64,000 nucleotides of DNA, taken from contig NZ_FOAO01000004.1 of NCBI RefSeq assembly GCF_900109665.1, forward strand, positions 160,650-224,649, read 5' to 3'. The DNA is from Blastococcus sp. DSM 46786. Lineage in GTDB: Bacteria; Actinomycetota; Actinomycetes; Mycobacteriales; Geodermatophilaceae. A program made the translations under genes and the position numbers. A model generated the notes under the pieces. It worked only from the letters and a program-made list of their open reading frames with translations. It was not told where the DNA came from and ran no database searches. This document shows, piece by piece, positions 8,768-18,713 of the stretch (its first letter is position 1; each line of letters begins with the position of its first letter).

Positions 8768-9894
8768 GCCGGAGCGCCGATGTCGCCGCCGTGCTCCAGG
8801 GCATCGCCCAGCTCGGCGCCGACCGCGTCGGCGCTGCCCAGGGTGAACGCGACCTGCCGGCCCCACAGGAAGTACCGGTGGATCGGGTAGTCGATGTCCG
8901 CGCCGATGCCGCCGTGCAGGTGCTGCGTCGCGTGGACCGCCCGCAGCCCCCCACGCGAGGCCCACCACTTGGCGACGAGCGAGGCGGCCTCGGCCTCCTC
9001 CTCCTGCCCGAGGTCCATCAGCCAGGCGGCCCGCTGCGTGGTCAGCCGGATGCTCTCGGTGTCGAGGTAGGCGTCGGCAGCACGGACGGCGACGGCCTGG
9101 TTGGTCGACAGCGGCCGACCGAACTGCATCCGCTCGGAGGTGTACCGGGCGGTCATCTGCAGCGCCTCGGAACACACGCCGACCTGCAGGGCAGCCAACG
9201 CCACGCGGGCGCGCCGACGGGTCCAGCGGGCGATCTCCGCACCGTCCCCGGGCAGCACCTCGTCGGCGGACACGACGACGCCGTCGAGGGCCACGGCGGC
9301 GTTGCTCTCCCGGCTCGTCACGGACAAGGACCTGACGGTCACCCCGGGGCGGTCGGTCGGGACGATCGCCACGGCGGTCTCCCCCACCGGCAGGCCGACC
9401 GGCACCAGCACCGCCCCCGCCACCTCGGCCGCCGGCACGGAGGCCAGGTGCCCGTTCAGCCGCAGCGACCCGGCGTCCTCCTCGGCCGTGACCGTGACGG
9501 CGCGGCCGGTCGGGGCATCGAAGGCTCCGGTCAGGACCACCGACCCGTCCACCAGACCGGGCAGCCACCGCTCGACCTGCTGCTGGGTACCGAACTGCGC
9601 GATCGGCAGAGCCGCGGTGGCCAGGGCCGCCCACAGCGGCACCGGGGCGACCCGGCGTCCCTGCTGCTCCAGCAGGGTGACCAATCCGAGCATGCCCATC
9701 CCGGCACCGCCGGCGTCCTCGGGCAGTGGGATGCCCAGCACGCCGGCGTCGGCGAGGACCCGCCACAGCTCGCGGTCGTGGCCACCCTCGTTCGCCTCGA
9801 CCTGCCGGACCCGCTCCACCTCCGCGCGGTCCCCGAAGATCTTCTCCGTCAGGTCGCGCACCGCGACCAGGTCGTCGTCCAGCTCGAACTGCAT
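8764..9894 (-). CDS. Acyl-CoA dehydrogenase subunit, FadE27/ChsE5-like
   Basis: A 376-residue acyl-CoA dehydrogenase-fold protein. The middle FAD-contacting segment is poorly conserved (no clear TEPxAGSD motif), whereas the C-terminal part keeps MQFGRPLSTNQAV and ATQHLHGGIG. Such asymmetric subunits pair with a second subunit to make the alpha2beta2 steroid acyl-CoA dehydrogenases known from mycobacteria (ChsE4-ChsE5, ChsE1-ChsE2). The partner is the gene immediately upstream, with a 2-nt gap. Together they would desaturate a shortened steroid side chain as its CoA ester. Assignment to FadE27 rather than FadE29 is from gene order beside a FadE26-like gene. Confidence 0.75.
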   Translation of the reverse strand: MQFELDDDLVAVRDLTEKIFGDRAEVERVRQVEANEGGHDRELWRVLADAGVLGIPLPEDAGGAGMGMLGLVTLLEQQGRRVAPVPLWAALATAALPIAQFGTQQQVERWLPGLVDGSVVLTGAFDAPTGRAVTVTAEEDAGSLRLNGHLASVPAAEVAGAVLVPVGLPVGETAVAIVPTDRPGVTVRSLSVTSRESNAAVALDGVVVSADEVLPGDGAEIARWTRRRARVALAALQVGVCSEALQMTARYTSERMQFGRPLSTNQAVAVRAADAYLDTESIRLTTQRAAWLMDLGQEEEAEAASLVAKWWASRGGLRAVHATQHLHGGIGADIDYPIHRYFLWGRQVAFTLGSADAVGAELGDALEHGGDIGAPA

Positions 9895-9896
9895 CG

Positions 9897-11114
9897 TCAG
9901 TTGCTCCCACTCCTGGCCGGTGACTTCTGCTCGTCGCGGCGGCGGGCGGCCAGCGTCATGCCCAGCGTCTTGGCCGCCACGATCTCCCGCATCACCTCGT
10001 TGGTGCCTCCGCCGAAGGTGTTGTTCTGCGCTCTGCGGGCGAGGGTCTCCACCCGTCCCTGCAGCACGGCACCGGGGCTGCCGGGCCGCAGCAGGCCTTG
10101 GGCGCCGAGCACGTCCTGCATCCGCCCGTACGCGGTGACCACCGCTTCGGTGCCGAAGACCTTGGCTGCGGCGGAGTCACCGCCACCGAGGGTGTTGGCC
10201 GCGACGTCGGCGACCAGGCGGAGGTTGACCAGATCGGCGGCGGAGAGCAGCGCGTAGACCTCGGCGAGCGTGCTGCGCACCCAGGGCACGTCGTAGAGGC
10301 GACCGGTGTCGGTCCGCTCCTCCTTGGCCCAGGCCAGCACCCCGGAGAACAGCTCGTTGGCGATCCCGCCACGGGCGGCCAGCGCGACCCGCTCGTGGTT
10401 CAGCTGGGAGGTGATCAGCGGCCAGCCCGCGTCGAGCTCGCCGACCACGTTGGTGATCGGCACCCGGACGTCCTCGTAGTAGGTCGCCGAGGTGCTGATC
10501 CCACCGACGGTGTGGATCTCGGTGACCGAGAAGCCGGGCGCCGACGTGGGCACCAGGACGACCGAGATGCCCTTGTGGCGCGGCGCGTCGGGGTCGGTGC
10601 GGACGGCGAGCCAGATCCAGTCGGCGAAGACCCCCGCACTGGTGTAGATCTTGTTGCCGTTGATGACCAGCTCGTCTCCGTCGACCACCGCCCGGGTCTG
10701 CAGGGCGGCGAGGTCGGTGCCCGCGCCCGGCTCGGTGTAGCCGATGGCGAAGATCAGCGTCCCGGCCAGGATCCGGGGGAGGAAGAAGTCCTTCTGCTCC
10801 TGGGTCCCGTACTTCATCAGCGACGGGGCGACCGTGTTGAGCGTGACCAGGGACAGCGGGGCGTTGGCCCGGAGCACCTCGTCGTAGAAGACGAAGAGCG
10901 CCTCCGGGTCCTCGCCGCGGCCCCCGTACTCCTCCGGCCAGCCCAGGCCCAGCCAGCCGTCGCTGCCCATGCGCTGGTAGATCCGGTCGAAGGTCGGACC
11001 GCCCTCGGTCTGGTCGACCAGGTCGCGGCGGTCCTGCTCGGTGATGATCTCGGCGAAGTACTCGCGCAGCTGCCGGCGCAGCGTTCTCGACTCCGGGGAC
11101 AGGTCCATCTGCAT
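9897..11114 (-). CDS. Acyl-CoA dehydrogenase subunit, FadE26/ChsE4-like
   Basis: A 405-residue acyl-CoA dehydrogenase with the FAD/substrate motif GYTEPGAGTDLAALQT near residue 125, TSATYYEDVRVP near 205 and QLNHERVALAARGG near 245. This closely follows mycobacterial FadE26, the subunit of the ChsE4-ChsE5 heterotetramer. The C-terminal FGGGTNEVMRE is also kept. Starts at ATG; preceded by a 45-nt gap after the fused dehydrogenase gene. Expected role: alpha,beta-dehydrogenation of a steroid side-chain acyl-CoA together with the 376-residue partner. I could not align the catalytic Glu with certainty. Confidence 0.8.
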   Translation of the reverse strand: MQMDLSPESRTLRRQLREYFAEIITEQDRRDLVDQTEGGPTFDRIYQRMGSDGWLGLGWPEEYGGRGEDPEALFVFYDEVLRANAPLSLVTLNTVAPSLMKYGTQEQKDFFLPRILAGTLIFAIGYTEPGAGTDLAALQTRAVVDGDELVINGNKIYTSAGVFADWIWLAVRTDPDAPRHKGISVVLVPTSAPGFSVTEIHTVGGISTSATYYEDVRVPITNVVGELDAGWPLITSQLNHERVALAARGGIANELFSGVLAWAKEERTDTGRLYDVPWVRSTLAEVYALLSAADLVNLRLVADVAANTLGGGDSAAAKVFGTEAVVTAYGRMQDVLGAQGLLRPGSPGAVLQGRVETLARRAQNNTFGGGTNEVMREIVAAKTLGMTLAARRRDEQKSPARSGSN

Positions 11115-11159
11115 GGGATGGGCGCTCCTTGCGGGGGAATGGGTGGAGGATGCGGCGGA

Positions 11160-13379
11160 CTAGCGGGGTAGCCCGAGGATCCGCTGGGCGATGACGTTGA
11201 GCTGGATCTCGATCGTGCCGCCGCCGAACAGCACCGACGGCAGCGCGATGTGGTCGAGCACGAAGTCCGATGCCGGATCGACCGAGGATCCGGTCAGCGT
11301 GCCCAGCGGCCCGAGCAGGGTGAGGATCGCCCGCGAGCCCTCCCGCTGGGCGAGCGCGTTGTAGACCTTCTGCACGCTGATCTCCGCACCCGGTCGGGCA
11401 CCGGCCAGCAGCGTCTGCACACTGCGCAGGTTCAACGCCCCCAGGGACAGCTCCCGGGCGGTGTTGCGGCCCAGCACCCGGACGGCTTCGGCCCGGCTGG
11501 TGGCGTAGCTGCCCTCGGCGATGGCCCGCTTGACCAGCCGCGCGCCGCCGTGCGGCAGCATCCCCCCCATGCTGACCCGCTCCTCGGTCAGCGTCGTCGT
11601 CGCCAGCTTCCACCCCTGACCGGGCTCCCCCAGCAGGCAGTCATCGGGCACGACCACGTCGTCGAGGAACACCTCGTTGAACTCGGCCATCCCGGTGGAC
11701 TGCACCAGGGGTCGGATGTCCACGCCGGGCGTGCGCAGGTCGACCAGGAAGTAGGAGATGCCCTTGTGCTTGGGCGCATCCGGATCGGTGCGGGCCAGGC
11801 ACACGCCCCAGTCGGCCTCGTGCGCCGACGACGTCCACACCTTCTGACCGTTGAGCTTCCAGCCGCCCTCCACCTTCTCCGCCCGGGTGGAGAGGCCCGC
11901 CAGGTCCGACCCGGCGCCGGGCTCGCTGAACAGCTGGCACCAGACGATCTCCCCGCGCAGCGTCGGGGTCAGGAAGCGCTCCTGCTGGGCCGGGGTCCCG
12001 CCGGCGAGGATCGTGGGCAGCACCCATTCGCCGATGATCGTGGTGGGCTGCGGCAGGTCGCGGCGGGCGAACTCGGCGGCGATGACGGCCTGCTCGTGGG
12101 GCCCGGCTCCGATGCCGTACGGCTTCGGGTAGTGCGGCGCGACCAGCCCGGCTTCGGCCAGCCGGGCCATCCGCGGACCACCGCGGGCCGACGCCCACCC
12201 GGTGCTGCTCACCGGGTCCGGCGGCAAGGTGAGCACCTCGTCGAGCACCGCACCTACCTGGGCGCGGAGTTCGGGCAGCGCATCGGCGTCGACGAAGGAG
12301 AAGTCACGCTCGGCGGTGAGCGCTGCCTCGCCCAGCCGGCGGGCCCACTCCTCCTCGGTCCCCACCGAGGAGGAGATGCTGATCGCCCGCCGCCAGTAGA
12401 GGTGGACGTCGTGCTCCCAGGTGAAGCCGATGCCCCCGAGGATGGTGACGCACTCCAGCGCGGCGTCGATGGCCGACGGCAGGGCGGTGAGCGCGGCCTG
12501 CGCGGCGGCCAGCCGCTGCTGCTCGGCCGGCTGACCGGCCGAGCGGGCGGCGTCCCACGCGGCGGCGGTGATCCGCTCACAGCGGACCAGCAGCATCGCC
12601 GCCTTGTGCTGGACGGCCTGGAAGCTGCCGATCGGCTTGCCGAACTGGACGCGGGTCTTCACGTACTCCGCGGCGGTCGACAGGCACCAACCGGCCAGGC
12701 CGCTGGCCTCGGCGGCCAGCAGCGCGGTGACGATCACGTCCACCAGGTCCGGATCGGGAGCGGGCAGCACCTCGTCGGCGGAGACCGCGTGCGCCTCCAG
12801 CTCGAGCCGCCCGACCGACCGGGTGAGGTCGGTGCCGGACTCGATGCGGACCGTGGCGTCCGCCGCCCGCACGCGGAACCACACCGGCCCGTCGGCGCCA
12901 TCGGCTCGGACGACGACGACATCGGCTCCCGGCAGACCCAGCACCGGCCCGGAAGCACCGCTCACCGTCCAGCCGTACTCGGCCGACTCGGCACGCAGCC
13001 CGGGAGAGCGGACCAGCGCCCCGGTCGCCCCGTCGGCGAACTCAGCCAGCACTTCGTCCCGCAGAGCGCCCTCGCCGGCGGCGGCGACCACGGCGCTGGC
13101 GGTGACGGTCGGCACGTACGGCCCGGGGACGAGGGCCCGGCCCAGCTGCTCGACGACCACGGCCAGCTCGGCGAGCCCGGCATCCGCGCCGCCGTGCTTC
13201 TCCGGGAGGTGCAGCGCGTGCAGCCCCTGACGGAGCAGCGCCTCCCAGAAGGCAGGACGTGCGCCGGCGGCCGAGTCGTCGAAGGTCGCGCGGGTGGACT
13301 CCATCGGCGCGGACCGCCGGGCGAACGCCGCGACGGACTCGGCCAGGTCGCGCTGGTCATCGGTGAGCGGAAGGGGCAC
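11160..13379 (-). CDS. Fused two-domain acyl-CoA dehydrogenase, FadE34/ChsE3-like
   Basis: A 739-residue protein with two acyl-CoA dehydrogenase domains in one chain. The first (about 1-350) has a weak central motif but a good VQFGKPIGSFQAVQHK. The second (about 375-739) has the strong FSEPGAGSDLAGL, FNEVFLDDVVVPDD and EERVSMGG motifs. This is the architecture of FadE34 (ChsE3), where the fusion replaces the two separate subunits of other steroid dehydrogenases. Start is GTG at 13377-13379, with a weak GGAA-type ribosome site. It sits in the same operon as the FadE26/27-like pair, so two different side-chain dehydrogenases are made together. Confidence 0.8.
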   Translation of the reverse strand: MPLPLTDDQRDLAESVAAFARRSAPMESTRATFDDSAAGARPAFWEALLRQGLHALHLPEKHGGADAGLAELAVVVEQLGRALVPGPYVPTVTASAVVAAAGEGALRDEVLAEFADGATGALVRSPGLRAESAEYGWTVSGASGPVLGLPGADVVVVRADGADGPVWFRVRAADATVRIESGTDLTRSVGRLELEAHAVSADEVLPAPDPDLVDVIVTALLAAEASGLAGWCLSTAAEYVKTRVQFGKPIGSFQAVQHKAAMLLVRCERITAAAWDAARSAGQPAEQQRLAAAQAALTALPSAIDAALECVTILGGIGFTWEHDVHLYWRRAISISSSVGTEEEWARRLGEAALTAERDFSFVDADALPELRAQVGAVLDEVLTLPPDPVSSTGWASARGGPRMARLAEAGLVAPHYPKPYGIGAGPHEQAVIAAEFARRDLPQPTTIIGEWVLPTILAGGTPAQQERFLTPTLRGEIVWCQLFSEPGAGSDLAGLSTRAEKVEGGWKLNGQKVWTSSAHEADWGVCLARTDPDAPKHKGISYFLVDLRTPGVDIRPLVQSTGMAEFNEVFLDDVVVPDDCLLGEPGQGWKLATTTLTEERVSMGGMLPHGGARLVKRAIAEGSYATSRAEAVRVLGRNTARELSLGALNLRSVQTLLAGARPGAEISVQKVYNALAQREGSRAILTLLGPLGTLTGSSVDPASDFVLDHIALPSVLFGGGTIEIQLNVIAQRILGLPR

Positions 13380-13424
13380 AGCTGGTTCCTGTCGGTGGTC
13401 GGGATCGGGGACGGCGGTACGGGT

Positions 13425-14563
<1,139 letters not shown>

Positions 14564-14567
<4 letters not shown>

Positions 14568-15403
14568 CGGAGGATCTCCTCGCGCTTCCAGGGTTGCGCG
14601 TCCAGGCCGCGCACGGTCAGGTTCCACTCGCGGATCAGGTCGAGGCTGACCCCGATCTGCCCGGTGACGTCCTCGGGGCAGTCGCAGAGCGCTGTCACCG
14701 CCTCCGCCATCTCCTCCAACGCCTCGACCTCCTCGGGCCGGATCAGCTCGCCGACCAGGGCGGCTGCTCCCTCGCTGAGGACGGCGGACCTCGGCTCCAC
14801 GGTGTTCACCCGGATACCGCTCCCGTAGAGCTCGACGGCCATGAGGTTGGTGATCCGGTTCAGCGCCGCCTTCGAGCCGGCGTACACCCCCATCGCCGAG
14901 CCGGGCGGGTGCACCGAGAACGGCGGGCCGGCCGAGAGCCGGGCACTGGCGCTGGAGACGTTGACGATCCAGCCGCGACCGGCCTCGCGCATGCCCGGGA
15001 TCACCCCCTGCATGAGCTCCAGCGGAGCGTGCACGTTGACCTGGAAGGAAAGCAGCCGGCGCCGTAGCGGGTAGTCCGCCAGTGGCTGGTAGATCGCCGC
15101 CGCGGCGTTGTTGACCAGGACGTCGACCGGGCCGCCGAGCCGCTCGACCGCGGCCGGGACGATGCCGGCGACGTCCTCGGGATCGCTGAGGTCGGCGACG
15201 AGCACCTCCACCCGCGTTCCGTAGCGCGACAGCCGCTCGGCGGTCTCCCTCAGCGTCCCGCTGAGGGAGTCGTGCTGCTCGAGCGTGCGGGCGGTGATGA
15301 GCACGTCGGCGCCCTCGGCGGCCAGCCGCTCGGCGACACCGGCGCCGATGCCGCGGCTGGCGCCGGTCACCAGTGCCCGCTGCCCGGTGAACCGTCGGCT
15401 CAT
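14564..15403 (-). CDS. Short-chain dehydrogenase/reductase in side-chain operon
   Basis: A 279-residue SDR with TGASRGIG, NNAA, catalytic Ser in VSSASA and Tyr/Lys in YAGSK. The loop around the active site carries an extra Pro-rich piece (SVHPPGSAMG). The C-terminus lacks the usual DGG end and instead finishes with a charged tail. It overlaps both neighbours by 4 nt (ATGA on each side), tying it tightly to the thiolase and to the DegT-fold gene. A dehydrogenase acting on a hydroxyacyl-CoA or ring alcohol fits; no closer assignment is possible. Confidence 0.75.
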
Positions 15404-16635
15404 CGGTACCGGGCGGCGAACCGGTGGATGCTGTCGCTGATCCGCGCCACCTCCGCGTCACCGAGGCCGTGGCTCATGCCCAGGGTCATGCCGCGGGCGA
15501 AGACCGCGTCGGCCTCGGGCAGGCCGCGCTCGGGCGTGCGGTGCTCGACGCCGGCCATCATCGGGTGCCGGGTGATGTTGCCGCTCCACACCGTGCGGGT
15601 GTCGATGCCGTCACCCTCGATCGCCTCCTGCAGCTCGCTGCGGGTGAACGGGGCGTCGGCGTTGATCATCACCGGGTAGCAGAGCCAGGCGGTGTCCAGC
15701 TCCGGGGTCTCCACCGGGGTGGTGAAGAACTCCGGGTAGGCGCCGTAGGCCGCGGTGTAGGCGGCGAACAGCTCCTTGCGGCGCTTGTAGTTGGCCTCCA
15801 GCTTGTCGAGCTGCACGACCCCGTAGGCCGCGCCCAGCTCGGAGGGCTCGAAGTTCCACGGCAGCACGTCGAAGATGAAGTCGTTGTCGTAGTCGACGCC
15901 GTCGAGGTTCTCGCGGAACACCCGCCCGGTCCCCGAGGAACCGAACAGGTTCGGCTCGGACCGACGACCCCACCGGCGCAGCAGGAGTGCCCGGTCACGG
16001 GTCTCCTCGTCGTCGACCAGCACCATCCCGCCGGTGCCGGCGCAGGTGATGATGTGCGCCATCGAGAAACTGGTGACGCTGATGTCGGCGCGCGCACCGG
16101 TGGGGGTGCCGCGCAGCCTGGGCCCGAGGGCGTCGCAGGAGTCCTCGATGACCTTCAGACCGTGCCGGTCGGCGATCTCGCGGATGGCGTCCCAGTCCGG
16201 GCAGTTGCCGGCCAGGTTCGGCATCAGGATCGCCCGGGTGCGGTCGGTGACCATCTCCTCGATGGCGGCCACGTCGACGTTGAAGGTCGCCGGTTCCACG
16301 TCGACGAAGACCGGCACCAGCCCGGCCCGCACGATCGGGGCCACATCGGTGGAGAAGGTCAGCGGCGAGGTGATGACCTCGCTGCCCTCGGGCAGCCCGA
16401 GCAGCTCGACGGCCAGGTAGAGGCCGGAGGACCCGGAGTTGCACATCGCGCCCAGCGCCTTGCCGCTCAGCGCGGCGACCCGGGTCTCCATCTCGTGGAC
16501 GTTCCTGCCGATGCGCAACCCCTGGTGGCCGCTGCGCAGGACGTCGACGACGGCCCGGATCTCCTCCTCGCCGTGGGTGGCGCGCGCATAGGTGATGCGG
16601 TCGGCCGGGTCCCCGGTCCGCACTGTCTCGGTCAT
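15400..16635 (-). CDS. DegT/DnrJ/EryC1-fold PLP protein with His replacing the catalytic Lys (RfbH/ColD-like)
   Basis: A 411-residue fold-type I PLP protein of the sugar-aminotransferase family. In aminotransferases the Schiff-base Lys lies in SF-x-x-x-K; here the motif is SFSMAH, with His at residue 194. Lys-to-His at this place is the hallmark of the dehydratases RfbH (E1) and ColD. The downstream region (RRWGR, then YDNDFIFDVLPWNFEPSELGAA) follows RfbH too, but the Cys cluster that holds the 2Fe-2S centre of RfbH is missing. It lies 19 nt after Ltp2 and is coupled to an SDR. It may therefore remove a hydroxyl from a keto-substrate by PMP chemistry, or be a non-catalytic relative. Its role in steroid breakdown is unknown to me. 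Confidence 0.8.
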   Translation of the reverse strand: MTETVRTGDPADRITYARATHGEEEIRAVVDVLRSGHQGLRIGRNVHEMETRVAALSGKALGAMCNSGSSGLYLAVELLGLPEGSEVITSPLTFSTDVAPIVRAGLVPVFVDVEPATFNVDVAAIEEMVTDRTRAILMPNLAGNCPDWDAIREIADRHGLKVIEDSCDALGPRLRGTPTGARADISVTSFSMAHIITCAGTGGMVLVDDEETRDRALLLRRWGRRSEPNLFGSSGTGRVFRENLDGVDYDNDFIFDVLPWNFEPSELGAAYGVVQLDKLEANYKRRKELFAAYTAAYGAYPEFFTTPVETPELDTAWLCYPVMINADAPFTRSELQEAIEGDGIDTRTVWSGNITRHPMMAGVEHRTPERGLPEADAVFARGMTLGMSHGLGDAEVARISDSIHRFAARYR

Positions 16636-16654
16636 CAGAACTCCTTGGGATGGG

Positions 16655-17839
16655 TCAGTGGTCGGCGGTCAGGACGAGGGCGCTGTGCGGCACCGGTGAG
16701 CCACCCGTCACCAGCACGGTGTCGATCGCCTTGGCCGGCTGGTTGACCGAGGTGCCGCGCACCAGCCGGACGCCCTCGGCGATGCCGTTGACGCCGTGGA
16801 TGTAGCCCTCGCCGAGCTGGCCCCCGTGGGTGTTGACCGGCAGCCGGCCGTCGAGCTCGAGGTTGCCCTCGGCGATGAAGTCCTTCGCCTCGCCGCGGCC
16901 GCAGAAGCCGTACTCCTCCAGCTGCAGCAGCACCATGGGCGTGAACGCGTCGTAGAGGATCGCCGCATCGACCTGGTCGGGCCCGATCCCGGCCTGGCGC
17001 CACATCTGCCGCGCCACCAGCTCCACCTCGGGCATCCGGTCGATGTCCTCGCGGTAGTAGCTGCTCATCGAGATCTGCTGCGGACCCACGCCCTGGGCCG
17101 CGGCGGAGATCACCGCCGGCGGGTGCGGCAGGTCCCGGGCCCGTTCGGTGCTGACGATGACGAGCGCCTGGCCCCCGTCGCTCTCCTGGCAGCAGTCCAG
17201 CAGCCGCAGCGGGTCGGCGATCATCCGGGAGTTCTGGTGCTCCTCCAGGGTGATCGGCCGCCCGTGGAACCAGGCCTTGGGGTTGTTCGCCGCGTGCTTG
17301 CGGGACAGCACCGAGATCTGACCGAAGTCGGCACTGGTGGCGCCGTACCTCTCCATGTAGAGCCGCGCCAGGAATGCCTCCTGCTGGGCCGGGGTCAGCA
17401 GCCCGTAGGGGTTGATCCAGTTGCGGTACTCCTGGTCGGTGTTGGCCGTGTACGCGAACGGCGGCGGGCCGGCGCCGAAGCGGTGCCCCGAGCGCTCGTT
17501 GAAGGCGCGGTAGACGACGACCACGTCGGCGACGCCGCTGGCCACGGCCAGCGCGGCCTGCTGCACGGGCGCGCAGGCGCCACCGCCGCCGTGCGGGATA
17601 CGGCTGAAGAAGGTCAGCTCCGGGATGCCGAGCGCGCGCGCGACGGCTATCTCCGGGTTGGTCTCCATGGTGAACAGCGCGAACCCGTCCACCTCCTCGA
17701 CGCCGATCTGGGCATCGTCGAGGGCGGCGAGCACGCTCTCGCAGGCCAGCCGCCACTCGCTGCGCCCGGAGTTCTTGGAGAACTCGGTGGCGCCGATGCC
17801 GGCGATCGCGGCCTTGCCGCTGAACCCACCGTCGGTCAT
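16655..17839 (-). CDS. ltp2: Steroid side-chain aldolase, thiolase-fold lipid-transfer protein Ltp2
   Basis: A 394-residue thiolase-fold protein of the SCP2/lipid-transfer group that lacks the thiolase Cys and GHP motifs and has ILYDAFTP and GEGYIHGVNG instead. Ltp2 in actinobacteria is the retro-aldolase that cleaves the last side-chain intermediate, releasing propionyl-CoA and the 17-keto steroid, and it works in a complex with the DUF35 part of ChsH2. The conserved Tyr residues of these two motifs are present. Gene order (hydratase, DUF35, hydratase, Ltp2) is the same as chsH2-chsH1-ltp2 in mycobacteria. ATG start overlaps the ChsH1 stop as ATGA. Confidence 0.85.
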   Translation of the reverse strand: MTDGGFSGKAAIAGIGATEFSKNSGRSEWRLACESVLAALDDAQIGVEEVDGFALFTMETNPEIAVARALGIPELTFFSRIPHGGGGACAPVQQAALAVASGVADVVVVYRAFNERSGHRFGAGPPPFAYTANTDQEYRNWINPYGLLTPAQQEAFLARLYMERYGATSADFGQISVLSRKHAANNPKAWFHGRPITLEEHQNSRMIADPLRLLDCCQESDGGQALVIVSTERARDLPHPPAVISAAAQGVGPQQISMSSYYREDIDRMPEVELVARQMWRQAGIGPDQVDAAILYDAFTPMVLLQLEEYGFCGRGEAKDFIAEGNLELDGRLPVNTHGGQLGEGYIHGVNGIAEGVRLVRGTSVNQPAKAIDTVLVTGGSPVPHSALVLTADH

Positions 17840-18279
17840 CGTGCGTTCCCTCCTGTCGGGACCAGCGTCACCTCGGCGGTCACGTGCACGCCGCGGTCGT
17901 TCGAACCGAGCACCCGGAGCGTCACGGCGTCGCCGTCGACGCCGGTGACCTCACCGGTGAGCCGCATGGTGTCGCCGGGGAAGTTCGGGACCCCCAGCCG
18001 CAGCCCGACGCGGGTGATGCGGGCCGCCGGCCCGGACCAGTCGGTGACGTACCGGTCGATGAAGCCGTTGGTCGAGTTGATGCTCATGAAGATGTCGGGA
18101 GTGCCGCGCTCCTGGGCCTTGCCCGGGTCGTGGTGCACGTCCTCGAAGTCCTGCGAGGCGATCGCGGTCGCCACGATCGTCGTCCGGTCCAGCGGCAGGT
18201 CCAGGGCGGGCAGCTGCGCACCCACCTGGCAGTCGGGAAAGCTCACGGTGATTCCGGGTGCGCTCACCAGCTCGCTCAC
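17836..18279 (-). CDS. chsH1: MaoC-like enoyl-CoA hydratase subunit ChsH1
   Basis: A 147-residue single hotdog-domain protein. The R-hydratase catalytic pattern is visible in SQDFEDVHHDP (Asp and His), followed by DIFMSI and a Gly-Asp-rich second half. ChsH1 pairs with the MaoC part of ChsH2 to hydrate the side-chain enoyl-CoA of the third beta-oxidation-like round. The GTG start (18277-18279) overlaps the DUF35 gene stop as GTGA, and the stop overlaps ltp2 by 4 nt. Confidence 0.85.
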   Translation of the reverse strand: MSELVSAPGITVSFPDCQVGAQLPALDLPLDRTTIVATAIASQDFEDVHHDPGKAQERGTPDIFMSINSTNGFIDRYVTDWSGPAARITRVGLRLGVPNFPGDTMRLTGEVTGVDGDAVTLRVLGSNDRGVHVTAEVTLVPTGGNAR

Positions 18280-18713
18280 GCGGCACCTCCCGAGGGACGG
18301 CGCAGCTGCGGGAGGACGTCGCCGTGCGCGTGCTCGGCGAAGCCCACCTCCAGCTCCATGCCCGGCGTCAGCTCCTCGTGCGGGATCCCGGCGATGTCGG
18401 CGACCAGGCGGGTGCCCTCCTCCAGGTCCACCAGGCCGACGGCCAGCGGGTACTCGAAGGCCGGGTCCGGGGGGTGGTGGATGACCGTGTAGCTGTGCAG
18501 GGTGGCGCGGCGGCTGGATTCGACGGTGTCCCACACGAAGGAACGGCACCGCGGGCACGACGGCGCGGGCGGGTGGCGGAGAGTTCGGCACTCCCCGCAG
18601 CGCTGGATCTCCAGCCGCCCCTCACGCGCGGCGGTGAACCAGAACTCGTTGTCCTGCGTGATGATCAACCGCGGCACGGAGGTGCGCGGGCCATCCTGAC
18701 TGCGGTCGCTCAT
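18276..18713 (-). CDS. DUF35 zinc-ribbon/OB-fold protein, separated C-terminal half of ChsH2
   Basis: A 145-residue DUF35 protein. A zinc ribbon with two C-x2-C pairs (RCGEC and SCPRC) lies at about residues 38-56, followed by an OB-fold. In mycobacterial ChsH2 this domain is fused behind a MaoC domain in one chain of about 310 residues and binds Ltp2. Here it is its own gene, with its ATG overlapping the stop of the MaoC gene by 4 nt (ATGA). No frameshift is needed: both parts have their own start and stop. Expected role: scaffold and partner of the Ltp2 aldolase. Confidence 0.85.
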   Translation of the reverse strand: MSDRSQDGPRTSVPRLIITQDNEFWFTAAREGRLEIQRCGECRTLRHPPAPSCPRCRSFVWDTVESSRRATLHSYTVIHHPPDPAFEYPLAVGLVDLEEGTRLVADIAGIPHEELTPGMELEVGFAEHAHGDVLPQLRRPSGGAA

